From an uncultured Ruminococcus sp. (GTDB lineage: Bacteria > Bacillota > Clostridia > Oscillospirales > Acutalibacteraceae), in the NCBI GenBank assembly GCA_902772795.1, contig CACYBZ010000138.1:1-11139 (forward strand): a DNA stretch of 11,139 bases, given 5' to 3'. The stretch's first letter is position 1; each line of letters starts with the position of its first letter. Positions 1-6,844 of the stretch are shown here, one piece after another. The position numbers and the translations under genes were made by a program. The notes below the pieces were generated by a model that searched no databases, was not told the DNA's origin, and worked only from the letters and a program-made list of their open reading frames with translations.

Positions 1-8
1 CGAAAATA

Positions 9-41
9 CGCCGAATAACTTTTTTGAAATGTTATTCGGCG
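9..41. repeat. Perfect 11-bp hairpin, possible terminator
   Basis: An 11-bp arm (9-19, CGCCGAATAAC) pairs perfectly with 31-41 across an 11-base loop. Read on the minus strand it is followed by TATTTTCG, and on the plus strand by an A-rich run, so neither side has a clean U-tract. It could end transcription coming leftward from spoVAD, or belong to a gene beyond the window edge. The stem is certain from the sequence; the role is inferred. Confidence 0.45.
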
Positions 42-152
42 ATAAAGAAAAAAGTCTGATATTGTTATTGATTTTAATTCTGAGTTCCGAGAAAAAAGGT
101 GATACAGGTCTGATTTTCGCTTTGATTTATCTTCTGTTATGAGAATGTACAG

Positions 153-238
153 GTTAAGGGCTTTGCCCTTAACAATCCCACAGGGGACTCTGTCCCCTCG
201 ACCCTTGCCCACTTTTGAAAAAGTGGGTCAAAACTTTT
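153..238 (-). repeat. Three-hairpin repeat, left copy
   Basis: Three perfect hairpins lie in a row: 153-161/165-173 (9 bp, loop TTT), 182-188/192-198 (7 bp, loop TCT) and 208-216/219-227 (9 bp, tight loop). They are followed on the plus strand by CAAAACTTTT. Read on the minus strand, the order and linkers match the copy at 11046-11130: an AAAAGTTTT lead, the CCAC...GTGG stem, the GGGG...CCCC stem, a shared TGTGGGATT linker, then the AAGGGC-AAA-GCCCTT stem. It starts about 60 bases past the spoVAD stop, in the same direction as that gene. It is probably a dispersed genomic repeat; its function is unknown to me. Confidence 0.75.
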
Positions 239-296
239 TATGGCTCACTTCGTTCGGACTGTTTTGCTCAGACTGTTCCGCCTTGTTTCTGAAAAT

Positions 297-1304
297 TCAG
301 ATATTCTGTAAATGGACAAGATGAGCAATAGCGGGTATACTCTCCCCCTGCTGGTTAGATGTGGGGGACATCAGTGCCCCTGTGGCAATAACCAGAATAT
401 TATTCAGTTCCTGTTTATACATCTTCTGCAAAATTTTTCCGCAAAGCACACTGGCACAACAACCACAACCGCTCCCACCTGCATGAACATCTTGTTTTTC
501 GATATCATATATCATTTTTCCGCAGTCATTATGCTGATTGGAAATATCTATATTTTCCTTCTCCAACAGTTCCAGCAACAAATCAGAACCTATTTTTCCT
601 AAATCTCCTGTCAGAATCAGGTCATAATCTGAAGGTTGTGTATTGGTGTCAGTGAGATAGGCTTTTATCGTTTCACAGGCTGACGGTGCCATCGCTGAAC
701 CCATGTTATTGATATCGGTAACCCCCATATCAATGACTTTTCCTATCGTACAATGTTTGATTCCTATACCGTTATTTCCTTTTCCGACAACTATTGCACC
801 GCTTCCTGTTACCGTCCATTGGGCGGTCGGAGTACGCTGTCCACCGTACTCCAACGGGTAGCGGTATTGTCTTTCTGCTGAACAAAAATGAGATGATGTC
901 ACTGCAAGACTTTTATCTGCATAATCACTTTCGACCATCATTCCTGCCAGCAAAAGACTTTGTACCATTGTGGAACATGCTCCATACTGTCCCAGAAACG
1001 GAATACCGAAATTCCGTATATTGTAACTGGTACTGATACATTGGTTGAGTAAATCACCGCCGAAAGCTACCTGAATATCCTTACTGTCTATCCATGACTT
1101 TCCCAAAGCGAAATCTATGGCTTCACTCTGCATTTTACTTTCCGCCTGTTCCCACGTCTGACAACCCAGTTTTGTATCATTTTCCACCTTGTCAAAATAA
1201 CCGTTAAGAGGTCCTTCGCCTTCTTTTTTTCCTACCACACTGGCAAAGCCGATAATAAACGGTGTATTGACATACTCTATTGTATATTGTCCTTTTCTTT
1301 TCAT
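297..1304 (-). CDS. spoVAD: Stage V sporulation protein AD (SpoVAD)
   Basis: SpoVAD is a thiolase-fold protein of the SpoVA channel system, which moves dipicolinic acid into the forespore and is needed for spore dormancy. The family link rests on landmarks I recognise from Bacillus SpoVAD: GDLLNQ (83-88), YGACST (107-112), TSSH...AERQYRYP then EYGGQ (136-156), TVTGSGA (164-170), MGSAMAPSA (201-209), LTGDL (231-235), HAGGSGC (274-280) and ATGALMSPT (307-315). The 335 residues match the usual length of about 338. I chose the inner ATG at 1304, because GAGG (complement of 1314-1317) lies 9 bases upstream of it. The ATG at 1319 would overlap that site. Bacillus carries spoVAD between spoVAC and spoVAE. 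Neither is adjacent here on the promoter side, and the 296 bases downstream hold no gene, so it appears to be a single-gene unit. I found no convincing sigma-G promoter. Confidence 0.95.
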   Translation of the reverse strand: MKRKGQYTIEYVNTPFIIGFASVVGKKEGEGPLNGYFDKVENDTKLGCQTWEQAESKMQSEAIDFALGKSWIDSKDIQVAFGGDLLNQCISTSYNIRNFGIPFLGQYGACSTMVQSLLLAGMMVESDYADKSLAVTSSHFCSAERQYRYPLEYGGQRTPTAQWTVTGSGAIVVGKGNNGIGIKHCTIGKVIDMGVTDINNMGSAMAPSACETIKAYLTDTNTQPSDYDLILTGDLGKIGSDLLLELLEKENIDISNQHNDCGKMIYDIEKQDVHAGGSGCGCCASVLCGKILQKMYKQELNNILVIATGALMSPTSNQQGESIPAIAHLVHLQNI

Positions 1305-1363
1305 TGTGACCAACCTCATCTGTAATTTTTATAGCAAATATTTGTTTCTTTGATTTTGCCGAC

Positions 1364-1408
1364 TTCTGAAAAGTAAATTTTCTTTCAGACCACACAGACT
1401 TTTCAGAA
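1364..1408. repeat. 11-bp inverted repeat upstream of spoVAD
   Basis: TTCTGAAAAGT at 1364-1374 is perfectly inverted as ACTTTTCAGAA at 1398-1408 with a 23-base spacer. It sits 60-104 bases upstream of the spoVAD start, in the divergent gap shared with the pan operon. It could be an operator, or a leader hairpin in a spoVAD transcript that starts further upstream. The repeat itself is visible; the role is inferred. Confidence 0.4.
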
Positions 1409-1514
1409 AAAATCGTTTTGCTGATATTTTGAGCATTATGATAAATATTATATATTAAAATATCTGGAAATTTAATCGGAATATTGCCAAAATCAACAAT
1501 ATTTTTCTGAATTA

Positions 1515-1543
1515 TTGCCCCAACGCCGAATATGTGGTATTAT
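1515..1543 (+). promoter_or_regulatory. Sigma-A-type promoter of the pan operon
   Basis: TTGCCC (1515-1520), a 17-base spacer, then TATTAT (1538-1543). The -10 is preceded by TG at 1535-1536, the extended -10 motif. Transcription would start near 1550, giving a leader of about 75 bases before panG. I see no recognisable riboswitch in that leader. Confidence 0.65.
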
Positions 1544-1613
1544 TCTTTACGAGTGGTATTCTCATAGAAACTGCATCAGAAAAAATGTTGTCACATTCAG
1601 TTGAGTTTATAAC

Positions 1614-1628
1614 GGAGGTGATAGCTTG
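1614..1628 (+). promoter_or_regulatory. Ribosome site fixing a TTG start for panG
   Basis: GGAGGTGAT (1614-1622) is a near-perfect anti-16S match. It places the TTG at 1626-1628 seven bases after GGAGG. The TTG leads straight into [11 protein letters not shown], the beta-alpha-beta nucleotide-binding start, so no later start is plausible. Confidence 0.85.
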
Positions 1629-2486
1629 AACATTGGCATTATCGGAGCAGGAAGAGTCGGCACATCTATAGCGAAATATATCAGTAAATCTTCCTGTCAC
1701 ACCATAACGGGATTTTACAGTGAACGGTATGAGGACGCTGTAACATCAGCCGATTTTTGTCACACCAGACCATTTCAGACCCTTTCACAACTGGTTTCGG
1801 CAAGCGATACCCTTTTTATCACTGTCAACGACAGTCAGATAAAAAACGTATGGGATTGTATTGACAAACCGTCAGCAGGCAATAAAATCATATGTCATTT
1901 CAGTGGCTCATTGTCCTCTGATGTCTTTGCCTTTGCGAATGACTACTCCATCTGTACGGGCAGTATTCACCCCGTATATGCATTCAGTGATAAGTTTTCT
2001 TCTTATCGGGAACTTGACAAGGCTGTCTTTACCGTTGAAGGAGATAAATTTTTCGTGGACAGTATGAAAGATTTGTTTTCGGCATTCGGAAACAGAATTT
2101 TCACTATCGACAAACAGTACAAGGCGTTATATCATGCCGGTGCTTCTATGGCAAGCAATCACCTGACAGGACTTTTACAGACGGTGGTGGATATGCTGTT
2201 GCAATGCGGTTTCTGCGAAGAAGAAGCCTATACTGTTCTGCGACCGCTCATGACGAACAATCTGCAAACGGCACTGGAAAAAGGTACGGTCTATGCTCTG
2301 ACAGGGCCTATCGAACGGGGCGACATCGCCACCGTACAAAAACATCTGACTGTACTCAATACGGAACAAAAGGCAGTATATCAGGCACTCGGCAGACAGG
2401 TTATTGCCACAGCAAGACGAAAACACAGAGATAATCCGCTGTTACAGAACCAATATGAACATATGGAAAGGATTTTATCAGAATGA
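1626..2486 (+). CDS. panG: Ketopantoate reductase, PanG/DUF2520 type
   Basis: This 286-residue protein has an N-terminal Rossmann fold with the dinucleotide signature GIIGAGRVG (4-12). A helical C-terminal domain of DUF2520 type follows, recognisable by GSIHP (about 113-117), the [12 protein letters not shown] stretch (about 168-179) and LTGPIERGD (about 226-234). Members of this family next to panBC were shown in Francisella and Enterococcus to reduce 2-dehydropantoate to pantoate with NADPH (PanG), standing in for PanE. Here it heads panBCD, and no PanE or IlvC is in the window, so the same role is very likely. It is translated from a TTG codon after a strong ribosome site. Its TGA overlaps the panB ATG by 4 bases, which suggests coupled translation. 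Many databases would call it only a DUF2520 protein. The activity is inferred from family and context. Confidence 0.85.
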   Translation: MNIGIIGAGRVGTSIAKYISKSSCHTITGFYSERYEDAVTSADFCHTRPFQTLSQLVSASDTLFITVNDSQIKNVWDCIDKPSAGNKIICHFSGSLSSDVFAFANDYSICTGSIHPVYAFSDKFSSYRELDKAVFTVEGDKFFVDSMKDLFSAFGNRIFTIDKQYKALYHAGASMASNHLTGLLQTVVDMLLQCGFCEEEAYTVLRPLMTNNLQTALEKGTVYALTGPIERGDIATVQKHLTVLNTEQKAVYQALGRQVIATARRKHRDNPLLQNQYEHMERILSE

Positions 2487-3319
2487 AAGGAAACAAAACA
2501 ACCGTTCTGACATTTCAGCAATGCAAACAGACAGGGAAAAAAATCAGTATGCTTACCGCCTATGACTACTCTACCGCCAAATTAATGGACAGTGCAGGCA
2601 TTGATGCCATACTGGTAGGCGATTCATTAGGAAATGTCATGTTAGGGTATGAGGACACGATTTCTGTCACAATGGAAGATATGATACATCACGGAAGAGC
2701 CGTTGCCAGAGGGGCTAAAAATGCCATGGTAGTGGTAGATATGCCGTTTATGTCCTATCAGACATCAGTCTATGATGCGGTAGTCAACGCAGGACGTTTG
2801 ATGAAAGAAGCCAGAGCCAATGCCGTCAAACTGGAGGGCGGTAAGGAAATCTGTCCGCAGATAAAAGCCATCACTGACGCAGGTATTCCCGTTGTGGCAC
2901 ATCTGGGCATGACACCGCAGTCTGTCAACGCTTTCGGCGGATTCAAGGTACAGGGCAAAACACAGGAAAAAGCACAGAAATTACTGGACGATGCCAGAGC
3001 TGTAGAAAAAGCAGGAGCGTTCTGTATCACTCTGGAATGTGTGCCATCAGCACTGGCAAAGAAAATTACGGAAACGGTTTCCGTTCCCACCATCGGTATA
3101 GGAGCAGGTAAAGACTGTGACGGACAGATTCTGGTCTACCAGGATTTACTGGGAATGTTTTCCGACTTCACCCCGAAATTCGTCAAGAAATATGCCGATG
3201 TCGGTACAATGATGAAAGAAGCGTTTGAAAATTATATAGCTGAACTGGATAACGGCAGTTTTCCCACAGAAAAACACGCTTATACCATAGATGAGGAGAT
3301 TGTCAACAATCTCGTGTAA
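2483..3319 (+). CDS. panB: 3-methyl-2-oxobutanoate hydroxymethyltransferase
   Basis: PanB transfers a hydroxymethyl group from 5,10-methylenetetrahydrofolate to 2-ketoisovalerate, making ketopantoate, the first step of the pantoate branch. The 278 residues form the expected single TIM barrel. Visible family sites are LTAYDYSTA (24-32), VGDSLGN with metal ligand D47 (45-51), VVDMPF with metal ligand D86 (84-89), KLEGG with E118 (116-120), AHLGMTPQ (139-146), LECVP with the catalytic glutamate E185 (184-188) and GIGAG (205-209). All match the E. coli sites (Asp45, Asp84, Glu114, Glu181) with an offset of two to four. The ATG lies inside the end of panG, with AAAGGA ten bases upstream. panC follows after 17 bases. 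Confidence 0.97.
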   Translation: MKGNKTTVLTFQQCKQTGKKISMLTAYDYSTAKLMDSAGIDAILVGDSLGNVMLGYEDTISVTMEDMIHHGRAVARGAKNAMVVVDMPFMSYQTSVYDAVVNAGRLMKEARANAVKLEGGKEICPQIKAITDAGIPVVAHLGMTPQSVNAFGGFKVQGKTQEKAQKLLDDARAVEKAGAFCITLECVPSALAKKITETVSVPTIGIGAGKDCDGQILVYQDLLGMFSDFTPKFVKKYADVGTMMKEAFENYIAELDNGSFPTEKHAYTIDEEIVNNLV

Positions 3320-3336
3320 TAAAAAGGAGTTTATTT

Positions 3337-4194
3337 ATGAAAGTCGTTAACACAATCGAAGAAGTAAGAGCAATCGTAAAAGAATGGAAAAGTAATGGTC
3401 TTTCCATCGGACTTGTTCCCACCATGGGCTATCTTCATGAAGGTCACGCCAGTCTTATCAAAAAGGCAAGTCAGGAAAATGACAGAGTGGTTGTCAGTGA
3501 TTTTGTCAATCCGACACAGTTCGCCCCCAACGAAGATTTTGAAAGCTATCCCAGAGATATCGAACATGATTCCGCCGTTGCCGAAGAAAACGGTGCGGAT
3601 ATCATTTTCAACCCTGACGTTGAAGAAATGTATGACAGCAAAGCGGTGACATTTGTCAATATGACGGGTCCTACCGAAGAACTCTGCGGAAAAAGCCGTC
3701 CGATTCATTTCAAAGGTGTCTGTACGGTAGTGAGCAAATTATTCAACATCGTCACACCCGACAAGGCTTATTTCGGACAGAAAGACGCTCAGCAACTTGC
3801 CGTCATTATGAAAATGGTCAAAGACCTGAATTTTGGTGTGGAAATTGTTCCTTGTCCTATCGTGCGTGAACTTGACGGTCTGGCAAAAAGTTCACGAAAT
3901 ACCTACCTCAGTCCTGAAGAACGTAAGTCGGCTCTGGTACTGCACAAAGCACTCAACGCTGTCAAGAAACTGATTCTGGACGGCGAAAAGGATACCAGAA
4001 TTCTGGAAGAAAAACTGACACAGATTATTCATACGGAACCACTGGCAAAAATCGACTATGCAGAGATTGTCAGCTTTCCCGACATCGTTCCGCTGGACTA
4101 TCTGAAAGGGGATTTTCTTGTAGCTGTTGCCGTATACATCGGCAGAACCAGACTGATTGATAACTTCATCATCGAAAACGGAGAAGAAAAATAA
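3337..4194 (+). CDS. panC: Pantothenate synthetase
   Basis: PanC is pantoate-beta-alanine ligase. It activates pantoate with ATP to pantoyl-adenylate, then joins beta-alanine, giving pantothenate and AMP. The 285 residues show the nucleotidyltransferase signatures: PTMGYLHEGH (28-37, HIGH-type motif HEGH at 34-37), VNPTQF (58-62 region), the FGQKD block (146-150), and SSRNTYLSPEER (185-196), which serves as the KMSKS-like loop. The residue before SSRN is lysine, where E. coli has methionine; I take this as ordinary variation. AAAGGAG at 3322-3328 sets the ATG. It sits in the middle of the pan operon, 17 bases after panB and 27 before panD. Confidence 0.97.
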   Translation: MKVVNTIEEVRAIVKEWKSNGLSIGLVPTMGYLHEGHASLIKKASQENDRVVVSDFVNPTQFAPNEDFESYPRDIEHDSAVAEENGADIIFNPDVEEMYDSKAVTFVNMTGPTEELCGKSRPIHFKGVCTVVSKLFNIVTPDKAYFGQKDAQQLAVIMKMVKDLNFGVEIVPCPIVRELDGLAKSSRNTYLSPEERKSALVLHKALNAVKKLILDGEKDTRILEEKLTQIIHTEPLAKIDYAEIVSFPDIVPLDYLKGDFLVAVAVYIGRTRLIDNFIIENGEEK

Positions 4195-4221
4195 TATTGG
4201 ACAGGGGAGGCAAATACCCTT

Positions 4222-4611
4222 ATGTTGGTTACCATGCTCAAAGGGAAGATTCACCGTGCAGTAGTCACACAGTCCGAACTGAACTATGTGGGGAGTATCA
4301 CGATTGACCCTGTATTGATGAAAGCGGTCGGCATTTATGAATATGAAAAAGTCCAGATAGTCGACATCGAAAACGGAAACCGTTTTGAAACATACACTAT
4401 CGCAGGAGAAGAACATTCGGGTATGATATGCCTGAACGGTGCTGCCGCAAGATGTGTATCAGACGGTGACCATGTGATTATTATGTCTTACTGTCAGCTT
4501 GACAAAAACGAAGTTTCCGCACATACACCGAAAGTCGTTTTTGTTGATGAGAACAACCGCATTGTCAGAATAACCGATTACGAAAAACACGGTACCATTG
4601 ACAATCAATAA
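4222..4611 (+). CDS. panD: Aspartate 1-decarboxylase precursor
   Basis: PanD makes beta-alanine from L-aspartate. The precursor cuts itself at a Gly-Ser bond, and the new serine end becomes the pyruvoyl cofactor. At 129 residues it has family length. With the start at 4222, key residues fall at exactly the E. coli numbers: K9, Y22, the G24-S25 cleavage site, R54, T57, Y58 and N72 in the NGAAAR run (72-77). This supports MLVTM as the true N-terminus. GGGGAGG at 4204-4210 is 11 bases upstream, slightly long but acceptable. It is the last gene of the operon, and a strong hairpin begins 16 bases after its stop. Confidence 0.97.
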   Translation: MLVTMLKGKIHRAVVTQSELNYVGSITIDPVLMKAVGIYEYEKVQIVDIENGNRFETYTIAGEEHSGMICLNGAAARCVSDGDHVIIMSYCQLDKNEVSAHTPKVVFVDENNRIVRITDYEKHGTIDNQ

Positions 4612-4627
4612 AAATGTTTTGGCAATA

Positions 4628-4663
4628 CAAAACCCACAGACAGCTTTCTGACTGTGGGTTTTG
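4628..4663 (+). terminator. 12-bp hairpin after panD, probable terminator
   Basis: CAAAACCCACAG (4628-4639) pairs perfectly with 4652-4663 around a 12-base loop that can itself pair CAG with CTG. The final TTTT lies inside the stem and is followed by GG rather than a long T-run, so termination may be partial. It separates the pan operon from the transporter gene. Confidence 0.6.
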
Positions 4664-4731
4664 GTGAATACAGATTTTCTCTGACTGTACTTTCGGGGAA
4701 GGTCGTTAAATTATAGGAAAGACTGTTGTTT

Positions 4732-5631
4732 ATGAAATGTTTTCAGAATATCCGACCACTGTATAAAGGAATTATCCTGATTATTCTTTCCGCATTCTTT
4801 TTTGCGTTGATGAATATGTTTGTACAGCTTTCGGGAGATGTTCCCTTTATCCAGAAAAGTTTTTTCAGAAATATTGTCGCCTTTTTCTTTGCGGGGATAT
4901 TACTGGTAAAAGAAAAAAAGAAAATTTCTCTGCCGAAAAAAGCCTTGCTTCCGTTGATTCTTCGGGCATTTTTTGGAACACTGGGAGTACTGTGTAACTT
5001 CTATGCCTTAGGAAAACTGGATTTGGCAGACGCTTCCATACTGAATAAGATGTCACCGTTTTTTGCGATACTGTTCAGTATTTTTCTGCTGAAAGAAAGA
5101 ATCAGGCCTGTACAGATGCTGATTGTCACAGGAGCTTTTCTGGGAGCGATGTGCGTGGTAAAGCCAAGTTTTGCCAACACCGCTACATTTCCTGCACTGA
5201 TAGGGCTATCCAGTGGTATGTGTGCAGGACTGGCTTATACCTTTGTCAGAATGCTGGGACAACGTGGGGTAAAAGGAGCAGTAATTGTCTGTTTCTTTTC
5301 GGGATTTTCCTGTCTGGTGACATTGCCTGTACTGCTGTTGGATTTTCACCCGATGTCCTGGTTTCAGCTGACTATGCTGATTCTGGCAGGACTTTCCGCT
5401 TCAGGCGGACAGTTTACCATTACTTCGGCTTACTGCTATGCACCTGCCAAAGATGTTTCCATTTATGACTATTCACAGATTATCTTTTCTGCCACACTCG
5501 GATTTCTGGTGTTCGGACAAGTTCCCGACTGGCTGAGCTGGGTGGGTTATTTCACTATTTTCGCCATGGCATTTGCCATGTTTATGTATAACAGACGTAA
5601 TGTTCAGCAGACAGAAAAAAGTTCTTCTTAA
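4732..5631 (+). CDS. EamA/DMT-family transporter
   Basis: This is a membrane protein of the drug/metabolite transporter superfamily, about 299 residues from this start, with ten hydrophobic segments in two repeated EamA halves. The family hallmark closing each half is visible. In the first it is LADASILNKMSPFFAILF followed by LLKERI. In the second it is VSIYDYSQIIFSATLGFLVFG. The C-terminus is short and basic (YNRRN). A TTG at 4726 is an alternative start. AGGA at 4715-4718 is spaced better for the TTG (7 bases) than for the ATG at 4732 (13), so the start is uncertain by two codons. No motif shows the substrate. Being next to panBCD could hint at export of pantothenate or a related metabolite. 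That is speculation only, because a hairpin lies between them. Confidence 0.88.
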   Translation: MKCFQNIRPLYKGIILIILSAFFFALMNMFVQLSGDVPFIQKSFFRNIVAFFFAGILLVKEKKKISLPKKALLPLILRAFFGTLGVLCNFYALGKLDLADASILNKMSPFFAILFSIFLLKERIRPVQMLIVTGAFLGAMCVVKPSFANTATFPALIGLSSGMCAGLAYTFVRMLGQRGVKGAVIVCFFSGFSCLVTLPVLLLDFHPMSWFQLTMLILAGLSASGGQFTITSAYCYAPAKDVSIYDYSQIIFSATLGFLVFGQVPDWLSWVGYFTIFAMAFAMFMYNRRNVQQTEKSSS

Positions 5632-5670
5632 AATAATTTCAGACTGTATCATTGTCTGACAGACAGCCGT

Positions 5671-5765
5671 ATGAGGCGATTTCCTTACCCGTTTCACGGG
5701 TGGTCAAATTGCAACGCAATTTGACACAAAAAATACACAGTATTTTTTGCAGGAAATCGCCTCAT
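5671..5765. repeat. Cloverleaf-like four-way hairpin element
   Basis: A perfect 14-bp closing stem (5671-5684 with 5752-5765, ATGAGGCGATTTCC) encloses three perfect hairpins. These are 5687-5691/5697-5701 (5 bp, loop TTTCA), 5703-5712/5716-5725 (10 bp, loop AAC) and 5727-5736/5740-5749 (10 bp, loop ACA). Almost every base is paired. It fills the gap between the convergent transporter and exonuclease genes. An 8-base direct repeat, TTTCAGAC, flanks it at 5637-5644 and 5769-5776. It may be a small mobile repeat, a two-way terminator or a structured RNA; I cannot tell which. Confidence 0.7.
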
Positions 5766-5788
5766 CATTTTCAGACAAAGCACGCTGT

Positions 5789-6679
5789 TTATTCTGCGTT
5801 TTCTGTCTGAGGATTTTCGCTTGTGTCATCGTTTTCATTTTTTTCTATTTTGTGCGAGTCGTGCTTGACTTCGATACCCTCATATTTTTGTTTGAAGTGT
5901 ACTTTTCCCCTGAACCTGATTCTGCAACTCTCACAAAGAAAGACGGCACGAAAACTTTTATTTTTGGAAACCCATTTTGTCAGCCGTTTGCCTTTTCTGC
6001 CACAATCGGGACAAAGTGCATAAAACTGTTTCTTGTCGATAAGGGGACTGTCTATGTCGGTAATCGCAGTATTTTTGAAACACACTCTGTTATAGAAACT
6101 GGCATCGACATTCCGAATAAATTTCTGAAACTTTTCGGGATTATACAGTCGGGCAAAACACTTCCACGACAGAACACTGTCATCAATCGCCCTGTGCAGT
6201 CTGGTATCATCGAATGTTATACCGATAAGTTCTGCTGCGGTGGAAAGTCCCATTTGTCTGGCAGGGTCTTCCTTTTCCAGACAGTTTTCGCAATAGCTTT
6301 GCAGATTGACATACTTCTCCAGAAAATTCAGTGTTCTGTCTTTATAATAATATTCGTGATTGATAATCAAAGTCTGAATATCCGTCAGTCCCCATGTCAT
6401 AATCACGGCATCTTTTGAAAACGCCGTAAACATTTTGACAACATGGGGATAGGTATTATTGGTATGTTCCAGTTCTTCGGGGTCGATGTGGGTAAGTTCC
6501 TTGACTCTGGTAGAAATTTTCTTGGTAATCTGAGGTTTGATAAGCATGGAAAAGCGGTCGACAAGTTCCATACTCTCGTTGACCCTCACCGCACCAAATT
6601 CAAATATTTCATTGATAAATTTTCCCGCTTTTCTACTGTAAGACCCGTTCCATTCCAAATCAAGAATTACAAACTCCAC
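5789..6679 (-). CDS. DEDDh 3'-5' exonuclease with C-terminal zinc ribbon
   Basis: This 296-residue protein has an N-terminal DnaQ-like exonuclease domain (about 1-180). The catalytic set is visible: D7 and E9 in ILDLEWNG (Exo I), D100 in TWGLTDIQTL (Exo II), and H162 with D167 in HRAIDDS (Exo III). It resembles the KapD/ERI-1-like branch of single-strand RNA or DNA exonucleases. After residue 215 comes a likely zinc ribbon, with CPDC (223-226) and CESC (249-252) separated by a basic stretch. The tail is acidic and polar, probably disordered. The start is a GTG at 6679, with GAGG (complement of 6691-6694) 11 bases upstream. The ATG at 6700 runs into a stop after five codons. It lies 165 bases downstream of typA in the same direction. 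The natural substrate is unknown. Confidence 0.88.
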   Translation of the reverse strand: MEFVILDLEWNGSYSRKAGKFINEIFEFGAVRVNESMELVDRFSMLIKPQITKKISTRVKELTHIDPEELEHTNNTYPHVVKMFTAFSKDAVIMTWGLTDIQTLIINHEYYYKDRTLNFLEKYVNLQSYCENCLEKEDPARQMGLSTAAELIGITFDDTRLHRAIDDSVLSWKCFARLYNPEKFQKFIRNVDASFYNRVCFKNTAITDIDSPLIDKKQFYALCPDCGRKGKRLTKWVSKNKSFRAVFLCESCRIRFRGKVHFKQKYEGIEVKHDSHKIEKNENDDTSENPQTENAE

Positions 6680-6724
6680 TGCTTATCCAACCTCAACCAT
6701 GTAAAATTCTGTGAATGACCATTG

Positions 6725-6762
6725 TTTTCGGAAAATTCCGTCATTATCCGTTTTTCCGAAAA
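6725..6762. repeat. 11-bp inverted repeat between typA and the exonuclease gene
   Basis: TTTTCGGAAAA (6725-6735) is perfectly inverted at 6752-6762 with a 16-base spacer. The spacer and arms also contain a repeated TCCGTTTTT-like stretch. It lies between the typA terminator-like hairpin and the exonuclease ribosome site, so it could form in the exonuclease leader. Role unknown. Confidence 0.4.
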
Positions 6763-6789
6763 ATATTATCCGACACTTTCCAAAGTCGG
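6757..6789 (-). terminator. Possible intrinsic terminator of typA
   Basis: On the minus strand, CCGACTTT and AAAGTGTCGG (6789 down to 6770) form an imperfect stem with a 2-base bulge, followed by ATAATATTTTT. It starts about 55 bases past the typA stop. A smaller GC-rich hairpin, GGCGAA with loop GAAC, lies right after the stop at 6829-6844. Together they suggest that typA transcription at least partly ends before the exonuclease gene. Confidence 0.45.
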
Positions 6790-6844
6790 CATGGACAAGG
6801 ACAAAAACTGCCTTGTCAGGATTTTCAGGGCGAAGTTCTTCGCC

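Noticed and set aside
139..324. Open frame of 61 codons on the plus strand
   Set aside because: It runs straight through the three hairpins of the left repeat and into the end of spoVAD. The reading frame is a by-product of the repeat.
1320..1500. Sigma-G promoter for spoVAD
   Set aside because: The region is very AT-rich and offers several weak -10-like boxes on the minus strand, such as TATAAT and CATAAT, but none has a matching -35 at proper spacing.
1544..1625. Riboswitch or attenuator in the pan operon leader
   Set aside because: The leader is only about 75 bases and shows no conserved aptamer motif or terminator stem that I recognise.
4222..5631. Transporter gene as fifth member of the pan operon, exporting pantothenate
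   Set aside because: A 12-bp hairpin lies between panD and the transporter gene, and no motif supports this substrate. It is noted only as a possibility.
5747..6418. Open frame of 223 codons on the plus strand
   Set aside because: It is antisense to the exonuclease gene, whose catalytic motifs are intact. It also starts inside the cloverleaf-like element and shows no domain or ribosome site.
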